From Smallanthus sonchifolius (Eukaryota > Streptophyta > Magnoliopsida > Asterales > Asteraceae), in NCBI GenBank assembly GCA_023525975.1, contig CM042044.1, forward strand, positions 12,076,501-12,140,500: a DNA stretch of 64,000 bases, in the 5' to 3' direction. How positions within the stretch are numbered: position 1 is the first letter of the stretch; each line of letters opens with the position of its first letter. Below are positions 1 through 10,717 of this stretch, piece after piece. The notes beneath the pieces are model-generated. The model was given only the letters and a program-made list of their open reading frames with translations, was not told the DNA's origin and did not search any database. Both the position numbers and the translations under genes were made by a program.

Positions 1-615
1 CCATTAAACCACCTTTTCAATTGGGATTTTAGCCATTAAACCACAAATTCTACCCAATTTGACTTTTCTTCAATGAGTCATCGGTTTATCGGTGACATCT
101 TTATTAAAAAGTTCTTTATTCTTATCTTATGGTTTCCTCAAGCACAAAACATAGCTATGAAAGCAGCACGGTTAACTGTGATGTTTTAATAAAGTTTGGT
201 GTTATTTTATGGTAAAAATGTAAGGTTAACTGTGATGTAGGTTTCAAGCAAAAAATAGAAATGAAAGCAGCACGGTTAACTGTGATGTTTTCTAATAAAA
301 TAGCATAAGTTTATGTTGGTTTGTTTGTGTTGTTTTTGTCGTGATAAAGCATAATGCAAATCAACGTTATGCTTCTAGTGGAACTCTCACTTTTCTTTTT
401 AAAGAAGTCGGTAAAATTCATTGTCATCCAACTCTAGTAAATTATTTGTTAATATAATTTAGTGTTTTGTTTATTTCTTAATAGCTAACTTGAACCCCTC
501 TATAGTCTCTAAGAAATCAACTAATTTCGTTTGATCTTATATGTAGGAATTTGTGGTAAGAAAAGATATGGGATGTAGGTCAAAATGCCACAATCTTATA
601 TACTAAAGAGCACTT
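1..615. other. Non-coding flank of the copia relic, no gene seen
   Basis: AT-rich sequence with no convincing open frame. A short phrase ending GCACGGTTAACTGTGATGTT occurs at about 167-186 and 270-289, with a partial copy near 222-240, so there is a small local repeat. The stretch lies just upstream of the TRIM insertion and may be the leader or gag start of the copia relic, but no copia domain could be recognised in it. The same holds for 48015-48629. Confidence 0.5.
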
Positions 616-1933
616 TGTTGGAAACCAGGCCCAAGAACACGAACACGAAATTTGATCTCAACAACCGATCGACTCTTTCTGTTTATTTTTTCTTGACTTC
701 CAATTACATGGACCCTAACCATCTATTTATACTAAATAAATCTTACTAATCCTACTCAAACTCTACTATCAGTTATAATCTAATACTAACTCTTACTAAA
801 CAATAGATAAACATAAATAACTTTATCTAAACATTCAAACTATTAATTAAATACTAATTATTTAACTATTTCCGAATCACCCTTCAACTTTCACGTTCTT
901 TCAAACCGACCCCTCTTCTTTCGTAAAATCAAGATTAACTCCTTCATTCTCCCCCTTAATCTTGATTTGGACTTGCTTCTTGCTATTTCCACATTCTTTC
1001 TTTCAGGAACTCATAGTTGCAATCTCAACTTTGAACTCTCCGGATACTATTTGATCAGGATTGAAGCGGGATTAGCGCCGTCATTATCGAAATTGAAACT
1101 CTTCCTTTCTTCTTTCCTACTTGTTTTTCTTCTTCCTTCTTTCTCCTACTCATTCAATTCATCAAGAAACAAGTCCTTGATAGCCTTCTTAAGAAGAAAA
1201 ATCTTGTTTTTCCTACTCCTTCTTTCAATAAAAAACCAGGGGTCTTGATTGCCTACTAAACAAGAAAAGTTTTTGTTTTTCCTACTCCTTCATTCAACCA
1301 AGAAAAACGGGTTCTTAATTGCCTACTTAACAAGGATTAATTTCCTTGTTCCTTCTTACTCACTTCCTTCAAATCTTCATGAAGATCACGTTCTTGCTAC
1401 CTTCAAACCTACTTGACAAGAACGGATCTTACTTCTTCTACCTTCAAGATCTCGGCTAGCAACTCATACTGACAAAAAAAAACCGTTGCTTGCTATCCTC
1501 CTTCTTCCTTCTCTTCCCAGCCCCACAGCCCCATAGCACCAGGGGCTGCTCCCCTTGCTCGAAGATCAACTATCAAAACCGCAACCTGGCCCTGATACGA
1601 ATTGTTGGAAACGAGGCCCAAGAACGCGAACACAAAGTTTGATCTCAACAACCGATCGACTCTTTCTGTTTATTATTTCTTAACTTCCAATTACATGGAC
1701 CCTAACCATCTATTTATACTAAATAAATCATACTAATCCTACTCAAACTCTACTATCAATTATAATCTATTACTAACTCTTACTAAACAATAGATAAACT
1801 TAAATAACTTTATCTATACATTCAAACTATTAATTAAATACGAATTATTTAACTATTTCCGAATCACCCTTCAACTTTCACGTTCTTTCAAACCGACCCC
1901 TCTTCTTTCGTAAAATCAAGATTAACTCCTTCA
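616..1933 (-). mobile_element. TRIM (miniature LTR retrotransposon), complete
   Basis: Two 331-base direct repeats (616-946 and 1603-1933) bound a 656-base interior. On the minus strand each LTR starts TGAAGGAGTTAATC and ends CCAACA. The 5-base target duplication CACTT is perfect (611-615 and 1934-1938). Next to the upstream LTR on the minus strand lies ATTCGTATCAGGGCC, a diverged iMet-type primer site. Next to the downstream LTR lies a polypurine tract, AAGGGGGAGAA. There is no gag or pol. The interior is strikingly purine-rich on the minus strand. Small size, no coding capacity and full LTR signals define a TRIM, which must be copied with enzymes from another element. It is inserted near the start of a copia gag relic. 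Confidence 0.9.
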
Positions 1934-1959
1934 CACTTAACTGAACCCGTCAAAGTACC

Positions 1960-2280
1960 AACTATTTGGACACCACAAAGACAGCAAATAATTCAAACAT
2001 TAAACAAAATCTCGTGAAGCTTGGCAACGCCTTACCACCGGCTATGCGAATGCCTCCCGTTCCAGGATAATCTCGCTCAAGTCTAAAGTCACGACAAACC
2101 CGAAAGGGTCACGTTCGGTTGCCAAGTTTCTCCACGACATGAGGTCAATTGCCAATGAACTTGCTTTGGCTCAAAGTCCGATTGATGTTGAGGATCTGAT
2201 GATCCACACAATAATTCAATTGGGTGATGAATTCAAAAATATTGTCGGTGCAGTCAATGTTCGAGATACACCAGTTTCAT
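1960..2280 (+). pseudogene. Copia gag relic, first part
   Basis: Ty1/copia gag (retrotransposon gag, UBN2-type) coat protein fragment. Read in one frame from about 1995 it gives the typical copia phrases SREAWQRL, NASRSRI, MRSIANELALAQSP and RDTPVS. The frame is cut at 2280 by a minus-strand solo LTR and resumes at 6387. The N-terminal side is disturbed by the TRIM and by an upstream stop. No copia LTR was recognised here. The copia element is the oldest layer of this nest because the TRIM, the solo LTR and gypsy B all lie inside it. Confidence 0.75.
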
Positions 2281-2744
2281 TGTCACATCCCAACCTACGG
2301 CGGATTATACGTCGGGACGGACGCGGTTGTTCAAAAGCAACAGGTTGACTATTAAAGGTTATATTATTTCATTATTTACTTTTAAGGACACAAAGTTTAA
2401 TTTGATAAGTATTATAGGTCCAAAGTATCCTATGTGATCAAAACAAAGCCTCATGCTTGTATACCTGAAACATGTTGAGTAAACTGTTAACTAAAAATAG
2501 TTGGTGAGATACAAAAGTTTTGACATCGTTTAACAAAGTTTTTGAAAAATTTTTACAATTCACTATGTACATGCATCAATGGTATAAGTGTGAGGACAAA
2601 CAAGTTAAACATTGTGCATATCAACCTTCCAACCAACTTTAGGCATAACCTGTAGATTACCCTTAAAAGTTTAAATCAGTAACAATCACCATGGGCTCTC
2701 CCCGAAGGGTCAACCAAACTAGGTGGATTGATCAAATACGAATA

Positions 2745-3475
2745 GATATATATTAGACTTTGTGTGTTATGTCAGTAATTAACGAAGATTCTTGTGAAAT
2801 TTTTCGATGACAATATATTTTTTTTTGAGAATCCATGGGAACCTTCAGTAAATTTGTTGACAAAAAATATTTTTATTCCTTTTTGATTTCGTTGGTAATC
2901 CGCCGATAAGTTATTCTTTGTTTTGTAGTGACATGTTTAAAAAGAATTTTAAAAGAACCTAAAATTAGATTTATTAAATTGATTTTTTTAATAACGAAAC
3001 ATATCTTTGCAAAAGAATGTAAATCCATTGAGATTTTTGTTGATAATCAACTAATTCAAAAATAAATATATTTAACGTTAATAATTAAATATAGCTTATA
3101 TACAGAAATCTTTATTCAATAAATTAAAATAAATGAAAAGATAATTAATATTTTATTTGATATTAAGATATATTGAAAAATATAATATTACGTTATAATA
3201 TAATTTTTATATTACATCTAATAATAATCAATTGATTATAATAAATTAGATGCTATTAATAAATTACGTGTATTATTTTCTTGTAAATTAGTTAAAAAAT
3301 TGCATTATCCTTTTCTTTAAATTAGTTATTAATAAATTAGGCATTATCCAATGAAATTAAGAGTGAGAAAAATCAAATTTTCCAAAAACACTATTTTGGT
3401 AAATAATTTTCTAACAACACCATTTTGGTAAATAACTTTTTCACCAACACTCTTTTGGAACAAAAAAACTCAGTT
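2745..3475. repeat. Unidentified insertion inside the solo LTR
   Basis: Aligning this solo LTR with the LARD LTR shows collinearity up to AATAGAT near 2745 and again from about 3478. Between them lie about 730 AT-rich bases absent from the LARD LTR, where roughly 100 bases of LTR are missing. No clear terminal inverted repeats or target duplication were found. It could be a degraded MITE or an older LTR variant. The same insert is present in the right copy. Confidence 0.5.
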
Positions 3476-5218
3476 TTAAGTTTAATTTAAGTATGCAAGT
3501 CTCAAAACCACATAACACAAGGATAAGCATATAGACATAGTTGTGCACGAATTGTATAAGTTTAAAAGTGTTATACATGTTTCACCCTAAGTTTATAAAT
3601 AAAATAAAGCAAAAAAGGGTTAAGTATACTTACTTGGATTGATGAAAGAATATCCAACAAGATTTAGTGTAGCAAAACTTTGAGGGAGAATATTCTCACA
3701 ACAAGTCTAAGAACACAAGTCTAAAGTTTAAAGTTTGATTCTATAAGTCTATGGCAAAAGATTTAGGATTCTAAGATTGACTAGGGTTTCAAAAGGGAGA
3801 CGAGAATGATTGTTTTTATAAAGTTTAAATCAAATTCTAAAAAAGGTTTCAAATAAATAATACAAGACTTGAATATCAAAGTTTAATAAGTTTATAGTTT
3901 AAAATAATTATTAATTAAAATAATTATTTAAAAAGGTTTTATAATTATTAATTACACAAGTTAGGTAACAATAATGCAAAGTAGTTTTCTAAGTATTTTA
4001 TAGATAAACTTGTAGGAATAAATTAAGTGTAAGACTAATAATTATTAAAGATTTATAATAATTATTTAAAAGATAAATAATTATTAAGGATTTATTTAAA
4101 GGAATAAACAAGGATTAAGGATTAATAATAATTATTTAAAAAATAAATAACTATTAAGGATCAATAATAGTTATTTTAAGAATACATAATTATTAAGGAT
4201 AAATAATTATCTACAAGAATAAATATTTTATCTAATCCAAAATAATCAATATAAATTATTTAAGATTTATTAAAGCATTTAAGTATTAAGTATTTATTAA
4301 ATTAACTTGTAATTAATTAATGTTTATAATATGGTTATAAGTTTAAATAATAACAAGCACTTATAAGTCTATAAAATGTTAAATAGAATTTCTTATAAAG
4401 TTTATATTTTAAATTATAATTTTAAAGTTTATAAATGTCTTAAATAAATTTTCTTATAGGATTATAAATATTTAAATAAAGTTTACAAGTTTATAAATGT
4501 CTTAAAGTTTCTATTTTATTTTATAGAGTTTATAAGTTTATAAATATTTAGGAAATAAATAAAGTATATTTGTTTCTCCCGTTTTAAATTTATATAAATA
4601 AATGTGTTTCTGTTTGTATAAAATATAAGTTTTATAAAATGTGTAAGTTTGTAATTTATTAGATTAAAGTTTCTATTTTTATAAAGTTTATAAGTTTATA
4701 AATTTCTTAATCCTAAATAACAATGTATATTTATTTACTTGTTTTAAATAAATAAATAAACAAGCCTTGGTTTAAATAGATATAAATTTTATAAAAATGC
4801 AAAAGTTTTAGTTTTATAAATACTATGTAGGTTTTATAAACTTTTATGTTTTTATAAATATTTATATAAGTTTTATGTTTTAATTAAAATTTAATAATTA
4901 ATTTAAAGTTTAAAACAAAATAAGTTTATTATTTTAGAAAAGAAATAATAAATCAAGTTTCTGATTTTATAAAATATTTTCTGTGTAGAATATATGTTTT
5001 GAATTTTAAAAGTATTTTTTTTATAGTTTTTAAGTATTTAAAATTAATTTTAAAGATTAAATCTTTATAAGTTTTAACTAAGTTTAATTAATTAAAAATA
5101 GTTCTGGAATACAAAAGTATAATTAAAAATTAGTTTCAAGTTTATATAAGTTTTAAAGATTTTATAAAAAATATTAGAAGTATTAAAACTGAATAAAAAG
5201 GATAAAAAAAAGACAAAA

Positions 5219-5296
5219 CTCGGGTTGGCCAGATCGAACCCGGGCCACCCGAGTCACACACACACACGCATCTAACCACCCGGCTACGGGCTTCGC
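5219..5296 (-). other. tRNA-like block with A-box and B-box motifs in an LTR
   Basis: On the minus strand a D-arm-like GTAGCCGGGTGGTTAGA is followed about 35 bases later by GGGTTCGATC, close to the Pol III A-box and B-box of tRNAs. It sits about 1.1 kb from the LTR start, as does the matching block in the LARD LTR. A CA microsatellite in the middle (about 5253-5268) differs in length between the two copies. A folded tRNA is not evident; this is a tRNA-related sequence and not a tRNA gene. Confidence 0.5.
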
Positions 5297-5616
5297 TATT
5301 GATTTATCCGGAAAAGAAAATAGTTAAGTTGTATCCCAAATCGTCCCTAATCCCATATGAACCTCTAGAATCAAGATTTCCTAAATGCGACTCGATTAAC
5401 CCTCTTTTAATACAAATTGACATATGGCTATTGATCTATAAATGGAAACGAGGATAATGGCCATAAGAATTAACTGAATTGGTGTCGAAATGAGGGAGAA
5501 CGGGTTTGAGCTTTTGTGCGACTGACGACGGATCTAAACCTGAACTGCAGGTATGATATGGTGCAATTGATGTTTCAGAGAGTTCAAGTGTGACGTCGCA
5601 AAGGTTTAGGGGTTGG

Positions 5617-5624
5617 TATTTATA
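5617..5624 (-). promoter_or_regulatory. TATA box of the solo LTR
   Basis: TATAAATA on the minus strand, in the context GGTTATAAATACC. It matches the position of the TATA box in the LARD 3' LTR. It is the probable core promoter of the LTR; activity is unknown. Confidence 0.5.
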
Positions 5625-6386
5625 ACCAATTTCATCTTTAAATGCTCGAACAGTTGGGAGGATTACGGTTGAAGGAAACGAATTCAAATTCGAATCATGC
5701 GGTGTTAGAATTAAATTCCGGCATTAAAACACCTTGGGTTTGGGTCTCACGCTCGAGTAGAAGCTCGAGGGGCATTGAATCCGGCCGATTACGCGTTTTT
5801 GACAAATCGGAGATGAAAACCGGTTTCAGCGGGGTTCGAACTCGCGACTGGTTCTGTTTCAGAAGTTTGGTTTATTTGCACATTAGCCCCTGAAGTTTGC
5901 AAGTTTTGTTATTTCATGTTAAAACATGATTTTTAGTTTAAAACAAGTTTCGGTAAATGACAGGTTAGACCCGAGACTTTTTTAAAACAATAATATGTTT
6001 TATTTTATAAAAAAAAGTCAAATAAGTTTTATACCTTATTATTTTATAATTTTATAAAATAATCTCTAAGTTTATAATTTTACAAGTTTTATGTATTTAA
6101 TGTTCATAAGTTTATTGATTATATTATTTACATAATAAAATATATAAACTTATGAAGTTTTAAAAGTTTAACATATTTTATTTATAAGATACACACATAT
6201 ATTTCAAGTATAAATGTTTTTTCCTAAATATATATCAATAATATTTATTACTTAAGAAAATAGATTTTGAATAAGTTTTCAAGTTTTAAATTCATAATAC
6301 GTGCAAAGATTTAGGAGATGATAAATTCTTTAGATTTGAAATAGAATTAAAATGTGACGATAGATCGGAAATTCCTGGATATTACA

Positions 6387-6629
6387 TTCCTTCTCGGAGT
6401 TGTACGACAAATTAGTACACTTTGAGAAACTCTTGCAAAATAATGCACCACCATCCCTCGCCTACTATTATCACAGCCCATTACACTCACACTCCATCCT
6501 CTCGCACGTCTCAAGGGTACCGACACAGGCAAACCGGTTCCCATCCACAAAGAACCCAATGGCCAAATCGATCATCTCATTAAAATAGTCCTTGTCACGG
6601 TCCCCGTTCCAACAACTACTATCACTATT
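6387..6629 (+). pseudogene. Copia gag relic, second part
   Basis: Continues the copia gag frame interrupted at 2280. ELYDKLVHFEKLL, the phrase normally found just after the RDTPVS motif, is read near 6400-6440. If the solo LTR and one 5-base target duplication are ignored, the phase fits exactly, so the solo LTR entered an intact gag frame. Downstream the frame decays into a basic Gln/Arg/Asn-rich stretch, as is usual before the copia zinc knuckle. It is cut at 6629 by the LTR of gypsy B. Protease and integrase are missing before the copia RT relic at 16579. Confidence 0.7.
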
Positions 6630-8155
6630 TGTAAGGCCCCAAACCCGGGAACCGGACACGTTGGCATACACGTAAGCACAGTAGTAAATGAAGTCAAATT
6701 GTCTCAATAAATGCAATGGAAATTAAATAGTCAACAGTGGTCAACGACCCAAATCTCAAACATAATCCAAACAAGCAATAATATCCAAATCATTCAACAT
6801 CATAACGGAAACTAAATGTCATCACAACGAACACGGTAACCAAACGCCATCCAGAAGCCGCCAGCTCACACTTTCTCTTTACCTGAAATACATGCTAAAA
6901 AGTCAGCTACGCTGAGTGAGTTCTGTAGTAATTCGTTTCTAGGATATTAAATCCCGAACCTTTATTAAAAATGATTTACATCACAAAGGTTTTCTCATTT
7001 CGTTACCGATTAATCAATTATATATTTTATCGACATACAAGAAATCACGTCGGCTGGTCTAAAGACTCGTTCGATCATGACTCGTTGACCGATCATCGCC
7101 AGTCATAACACTCACCGACCAACACCGACTTACTATCACGCTTAAGCAACCCATTTCATCTGACTAAGGTCAGACTCAATTCCCATCGACTAGAGTCGAC
7201 CCGATAACAATTAATCTCATAATATCAAAGCACCGCATTAAATAACCCGACACCAAATCCTACGCATACAACTATACTATCATTTCATAACACAATTATC
7301 AACTTCAAAACCCTTATCATTTCGTGCCCTTACTATATGGCACGTTGCATGTATTCGAGCCCAAAACTACAAAACAATTAAACGTGGGCGATAGAAACTC
7401 ATCTTTGCTTAATACGCCTCGATCTCTAGAACCGGCTAACGTCTCGTTCTCGCTCTTCGATATCGCACCTATATTACACATAATTCACGAGTAAATAATC
7501 ACGTCTCGACGTTCGTCCTCTCGCTCACTCACTCGACCCGACCCGGGGCTTAACACCCGCGCACACACGTCACCATGCATGGCGTTGCATGCAATGCATG
7601 CACACCCGAACCGACCCCAACTCGTTACTTGCCCGTGGCCGGCTCGGCAATGCCACCTTCCGGCTCCTATTGTTGCAGCCGTGCCCGTCCGGAACCACCA
7701 CTACCCGACGCCGCCTCCTTTCGAGCTTCCACAGCCCCGCAAACCTCTGACGAGCCCCTCTTTGCTGCTGTATCGACTGACCAGCACGACTTCCGACCTC
7801 CACGCCTCGTCCCGAGTCCACCCGCAGCTCCCGCGTCTTTCGGCCACCGGTTCTACAGGTCTACCGCGCTGGCGTCGCGTCGTCCTCGTCCCCACCGGCC
7901 GGTCACGACCATCACCGCGTCACCCTAGTCCTTGTCGGCTTTGCACCGGTCCTCCCCGCCTCGTGTTTCGCCATCCGAATCTAGTCGGCTCCTCCCTCGA
8001 CCTCACTAGGCATGTCGGACGAACACCCCAACAGTCCTGCAACCCATAAATAACAATCATACGGATAGAATGAAATGATTATAACCTTCAATCGGAAGAC
8101 TCGTGCTCGCCGAATCACCGATCGTCCTCGTCTTCTATAAGCACTCGAGCTTTAA

Positions 8156-10279
8156 TGTCACACCCCCAATTTCAACTAACGGAGTTTTACCGTTTAGTGT
8201 GTGACAAACCAGGATCTCAGTCATTATTTACATCAAACGACACTATATGGGACATAAATGAAATATCATAAAAGTTTAGAGTTAATGCGGAAGCATTTAA
8301 ATAAGAAATAAATGTGCAAAACAAATGCTCTAAAGTATAATAAGACAAGTAAATTGTTTTAAATGTTTGCATAAGGATGAAATGATAGTAGGAATCCATG
8401 CATGTCCTAAGCGTGCACCTGTGCCTTATCTTAAGCGACCTGAGAAAACATGTAAGAAAAGATGTCAACACGAGGTTGGTGAGTTCACAGGTTTCAGTTT
8501 GTAAGAAAGTTCAATAGGTTAATGTATATTCAATATATAAATAAATAGGTAGCTAACCCATAAGCATGTTAACTAATGCGCTCGTAACAGACAACTGACT
8601 TTTTATGTTTTTGCCTCCCACCAGGCCTATCAACCATGGTGCATGTTTAGGTGAAGAATGCACCCGTTCGACAGGTTTGTCAAACCCAGTAGTACTACTC
8701 AACTTACCTCGCTATGTTCATATTAACGGTCCGATTTGAGGACTTAGTGATAGATGTGTACGCATAGTTAAACAAGTGATAACATATATGAATTACATAA
8801 CCAAAAATGTTTACGTCATGTTTTCTCCCCCAGTTTTAAAACAGTAAAAGGGGCCGTGAAAACTCACCTGAGTTGCGTACGAGTAGCACCACATAAGGAG
8901 CAAAAGGGACCACAAGTGTTAGCCTGTGAACGGCTTACGTATGCCCTAGAATTATAAGCATAATAATTAGGAATACAATGAGATTTTTGTGACGACGACA
9001 CAGAATAGTTGAACATCCTAAAATATACTTAGGATCAATGAGTAGACGGATTTGTCCACGGGAATAAGGATTTCTTAATATACTAATTAAGATAAATGCG
9101 TTTAGAATCAAGAGTTTCTAATTACGAACAATATTACTAATTAAACATGTTCGTGCGTTTTCACCATTAAATAATGGTCTAGGAGAATAATATACCTTAT
9201 TATATTATTTTTAAGTTCGTAGGGAAAACACAATATTTAATTACGTGGCAAAAATAATAAATATATTATTTTTATTCGGTGCATAACAACACGGGTAATA
9301 ATATAATCAATTATATTACTTTTAAGTTGGAAGAGTTACAAAATGTTTATTAATATGACGAAACAATATCTAAATATATTATTTTAATTGGAATCTAGGG
9401 TTGAATAATAATATAATTATATTATTATAATTGCCGGAAATATTATTAAAAATGGGTTATAAAACTAAACCCGAGCCTACGGGTGGTTTTCGAGGCTAAA
9501 ACATATTAATATATTAATATAATAATATAGGGAGTGATTTTTATATTTAGAAACAATTGTTTAAAAATCATTTAAATGAAAAACGGGTGGAGAGGCTCGA
9601 ACCCGGGTCTCTCCCCCCACAACCAAACGAGTTAACCATCACAGCCGGCTAGGAAATTGCAACAAGGATCAGATCAAATTGATTTTAACAAACAAAGTTC
9701 CTGTGGTCTTCCCCTTTGCGAAACCCGAACCAAACCCATCCCAATTCCATCGAATTCAGTCGCAAATCATCAATAGATCATAGGGGTTTTGTTAATCAAG
9801 TATTGGCGAACCTGTGTGTGAGTTTAATTTCAAAAGCAAACGGTTTTGGATCGATAAATCAGGTTTAACAAAACCGAAACCCTAGAACAAGAACATGGAA
9901 TCAATTCGATCGAGTCTGATATTAAAAGTTGTTGAGACCATGGGGCTTTTAACAAGAAAATGATTTCGGATCTAAATATATTAATTAATTGGATTATAAC
10001 CGTGTCCAGGTTAGGGTTCGATTAAAATGATTAAGCGATGAACCCTAGATCAATTCGATGATATAAGCCTTAATTAGTTTAGGGCTTTTGTTCTAGAGAT
10101 GGAAACGAGTCTGAGGGTGAATTTGGTTACCTGATTTGAGTTCGAATTGATAGAGTTTAAGTTTGAATATAGGCAGAAATAACACCTAGGGTTTGAGATA
10201 GCTTTGACATAAGCTAACTAGGTTATGATTTAACGGGATTTGGTTAACAGAGTTGACCTGGAAAATCCGGATTATCACA
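8156..10279 (-). mobile_element. Solo LTR nested in the gypsy B LTR
   Basis: A 2,124-base solo LTR. On the minus strand it starts TGTGATAATCCGG and ends GGGGGTGTGACA. The target duplication TTTAA is perfect (8151-8155 and 10280-10284). It has no interior domain. It carries a tRNA-like block at 9585-9653 and, in sense order, a GTGAGT motif near 8873 followed by a pairing-prone CTCACC/TTTCAG region near 8490, as in the other LTR families. It is a different family from the 34036 LTR but shares the GGTGTGACA end. Confidence 0.9.
9585..9653 (-). other. tRNA-like block in the nested solo LTR
   Basis: On the minus strand TAGCCGGCTGTGATGGTTAA resembles an A-box/D-arm, and GGGTTCGAGCC resembles a B-box/T-loop about 45 bases on. 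A 6-base stem GGAGAG/CTCTCC encloses the B-box. The right copy is at 57595-57663. It is probably tRNA-derived and not a functional tRNA. Confidence 0.5.
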
Positions 10280-10703
10280 TTTAACGAAACCCTAACGCCA
10301 CAACCACGTAAATAACGATCCGATAACCACACGTGCGAATCGAGAGAGTAAAGAATGCGAGTTTTTACCTCGAATCGCCTTGAACCGGAAGCTCTCGTCG
10401 CTTCCTTCGTCTCTCTCGATCTTGGCAGTCGCAAAACAAGAAGAATGGGGACCTCCCCCTTGCCATAACCCTATAGGGGTGTGTTCCTTGGACCGGGCTT
10501 GTCCCCCACCCGCCATTGACCTCTCGGCCCGACCCATTTCGAAACTTTACAAAGTCCCCCTAGGTCTCAACATCTACACTTTAAATCCCGACTAATTCTT
10601 TATAAAACAATAACACGCAATCCCATCCATTCTCCTAACCTTGTGAACAATTATTTACACTATTTACTAACCCGTTTTCTAAACGAAAAACAGGGATGTT
10701 ACA

Positions 10704-10717
10704 AGTCTTCCCCCCTT
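10704..10717 (-). promoter_or_regulatory. Polypurine tract of gypsy B
   Basis: The minus strand reads AAGGGGGGAAGACT directly before the TGTAACATCC start of the 3' LTR. It is preceded by GGACGAAACC, as in gypsy A and the LARD. It primes plus-strand DNA synthesis in LTR elements. The right copy is at 58714-58727. Confidence 0.8.

Larger units (their letters stand above)
2281..6386 (-). mobile_element. Solo LTR, relative of the LARD LTR
   Basis: On the minus strand it begins TGTAATATCCAGG and ends CGGTTGGGATGTGACA-like (plus strand TGTCACATCCCAACC at 2281). These are the same ends as the LARD LTR at 34036. Long stretches align with that LTR in reverse, including the TATA box region, the block with a tRNA-like signature, an AT-rich middle and the hairpin near the LTR end. 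Flanks are TTCAT on the left and TTCCT on the right, an imperfect 5-base duplication. There is no internal domain, so it is a solo LTR left by LTR-LTR recombination. At 4.1 kb it is longer than the 2.8-kb LARD LTR because of an insertion (about 2745-3475) and a longer AT-rich core. Confidence 0.85.
6630..10703 (-). repeat. 3' LTR of gypsy B, with nested solo LTR
   Basis: On the minus strand it starts TGTAACATCCCTG and ends GGGGCCTTACA, the same ends as the LTRs of gypsy A. Without the nested solo LTR and its duplication it is about 1.95 kb, close to the 1.92 kb of gypsy A. The GC-rich part around 7500-8050 is open in several frames on both strands, but there is no sign of a real protein. The match to the truncated upstream LTR stops at CAGCTA (15809). 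Confidence 0.85.

Noticed and set aside
967..1248. 93-codon Ser/Phe/Leu-rich frame that looks like a membrane protein
   Set aside because: It is the pyrimidine-rich interior of the TRIM read on the wrong strand. The hydrophobic look comes from CTT/TTC codons.
5219..5296. True tRNA gene
   Set aside because: The A-box and B-box look right, but the acceptor and anticodon stems do not pair, and a CA microsatellite of variable length lies in the middle.
7575..8049. Open frames of 117 and 156 codons in a GC-rich stretch
   Set aside because: They lie inside the gypsy B LTR, overlap each other and antisense frames, are Pro/Arg/His-rich by composition and show no domain. Long frames are expected in a GC-rich patch without stops.
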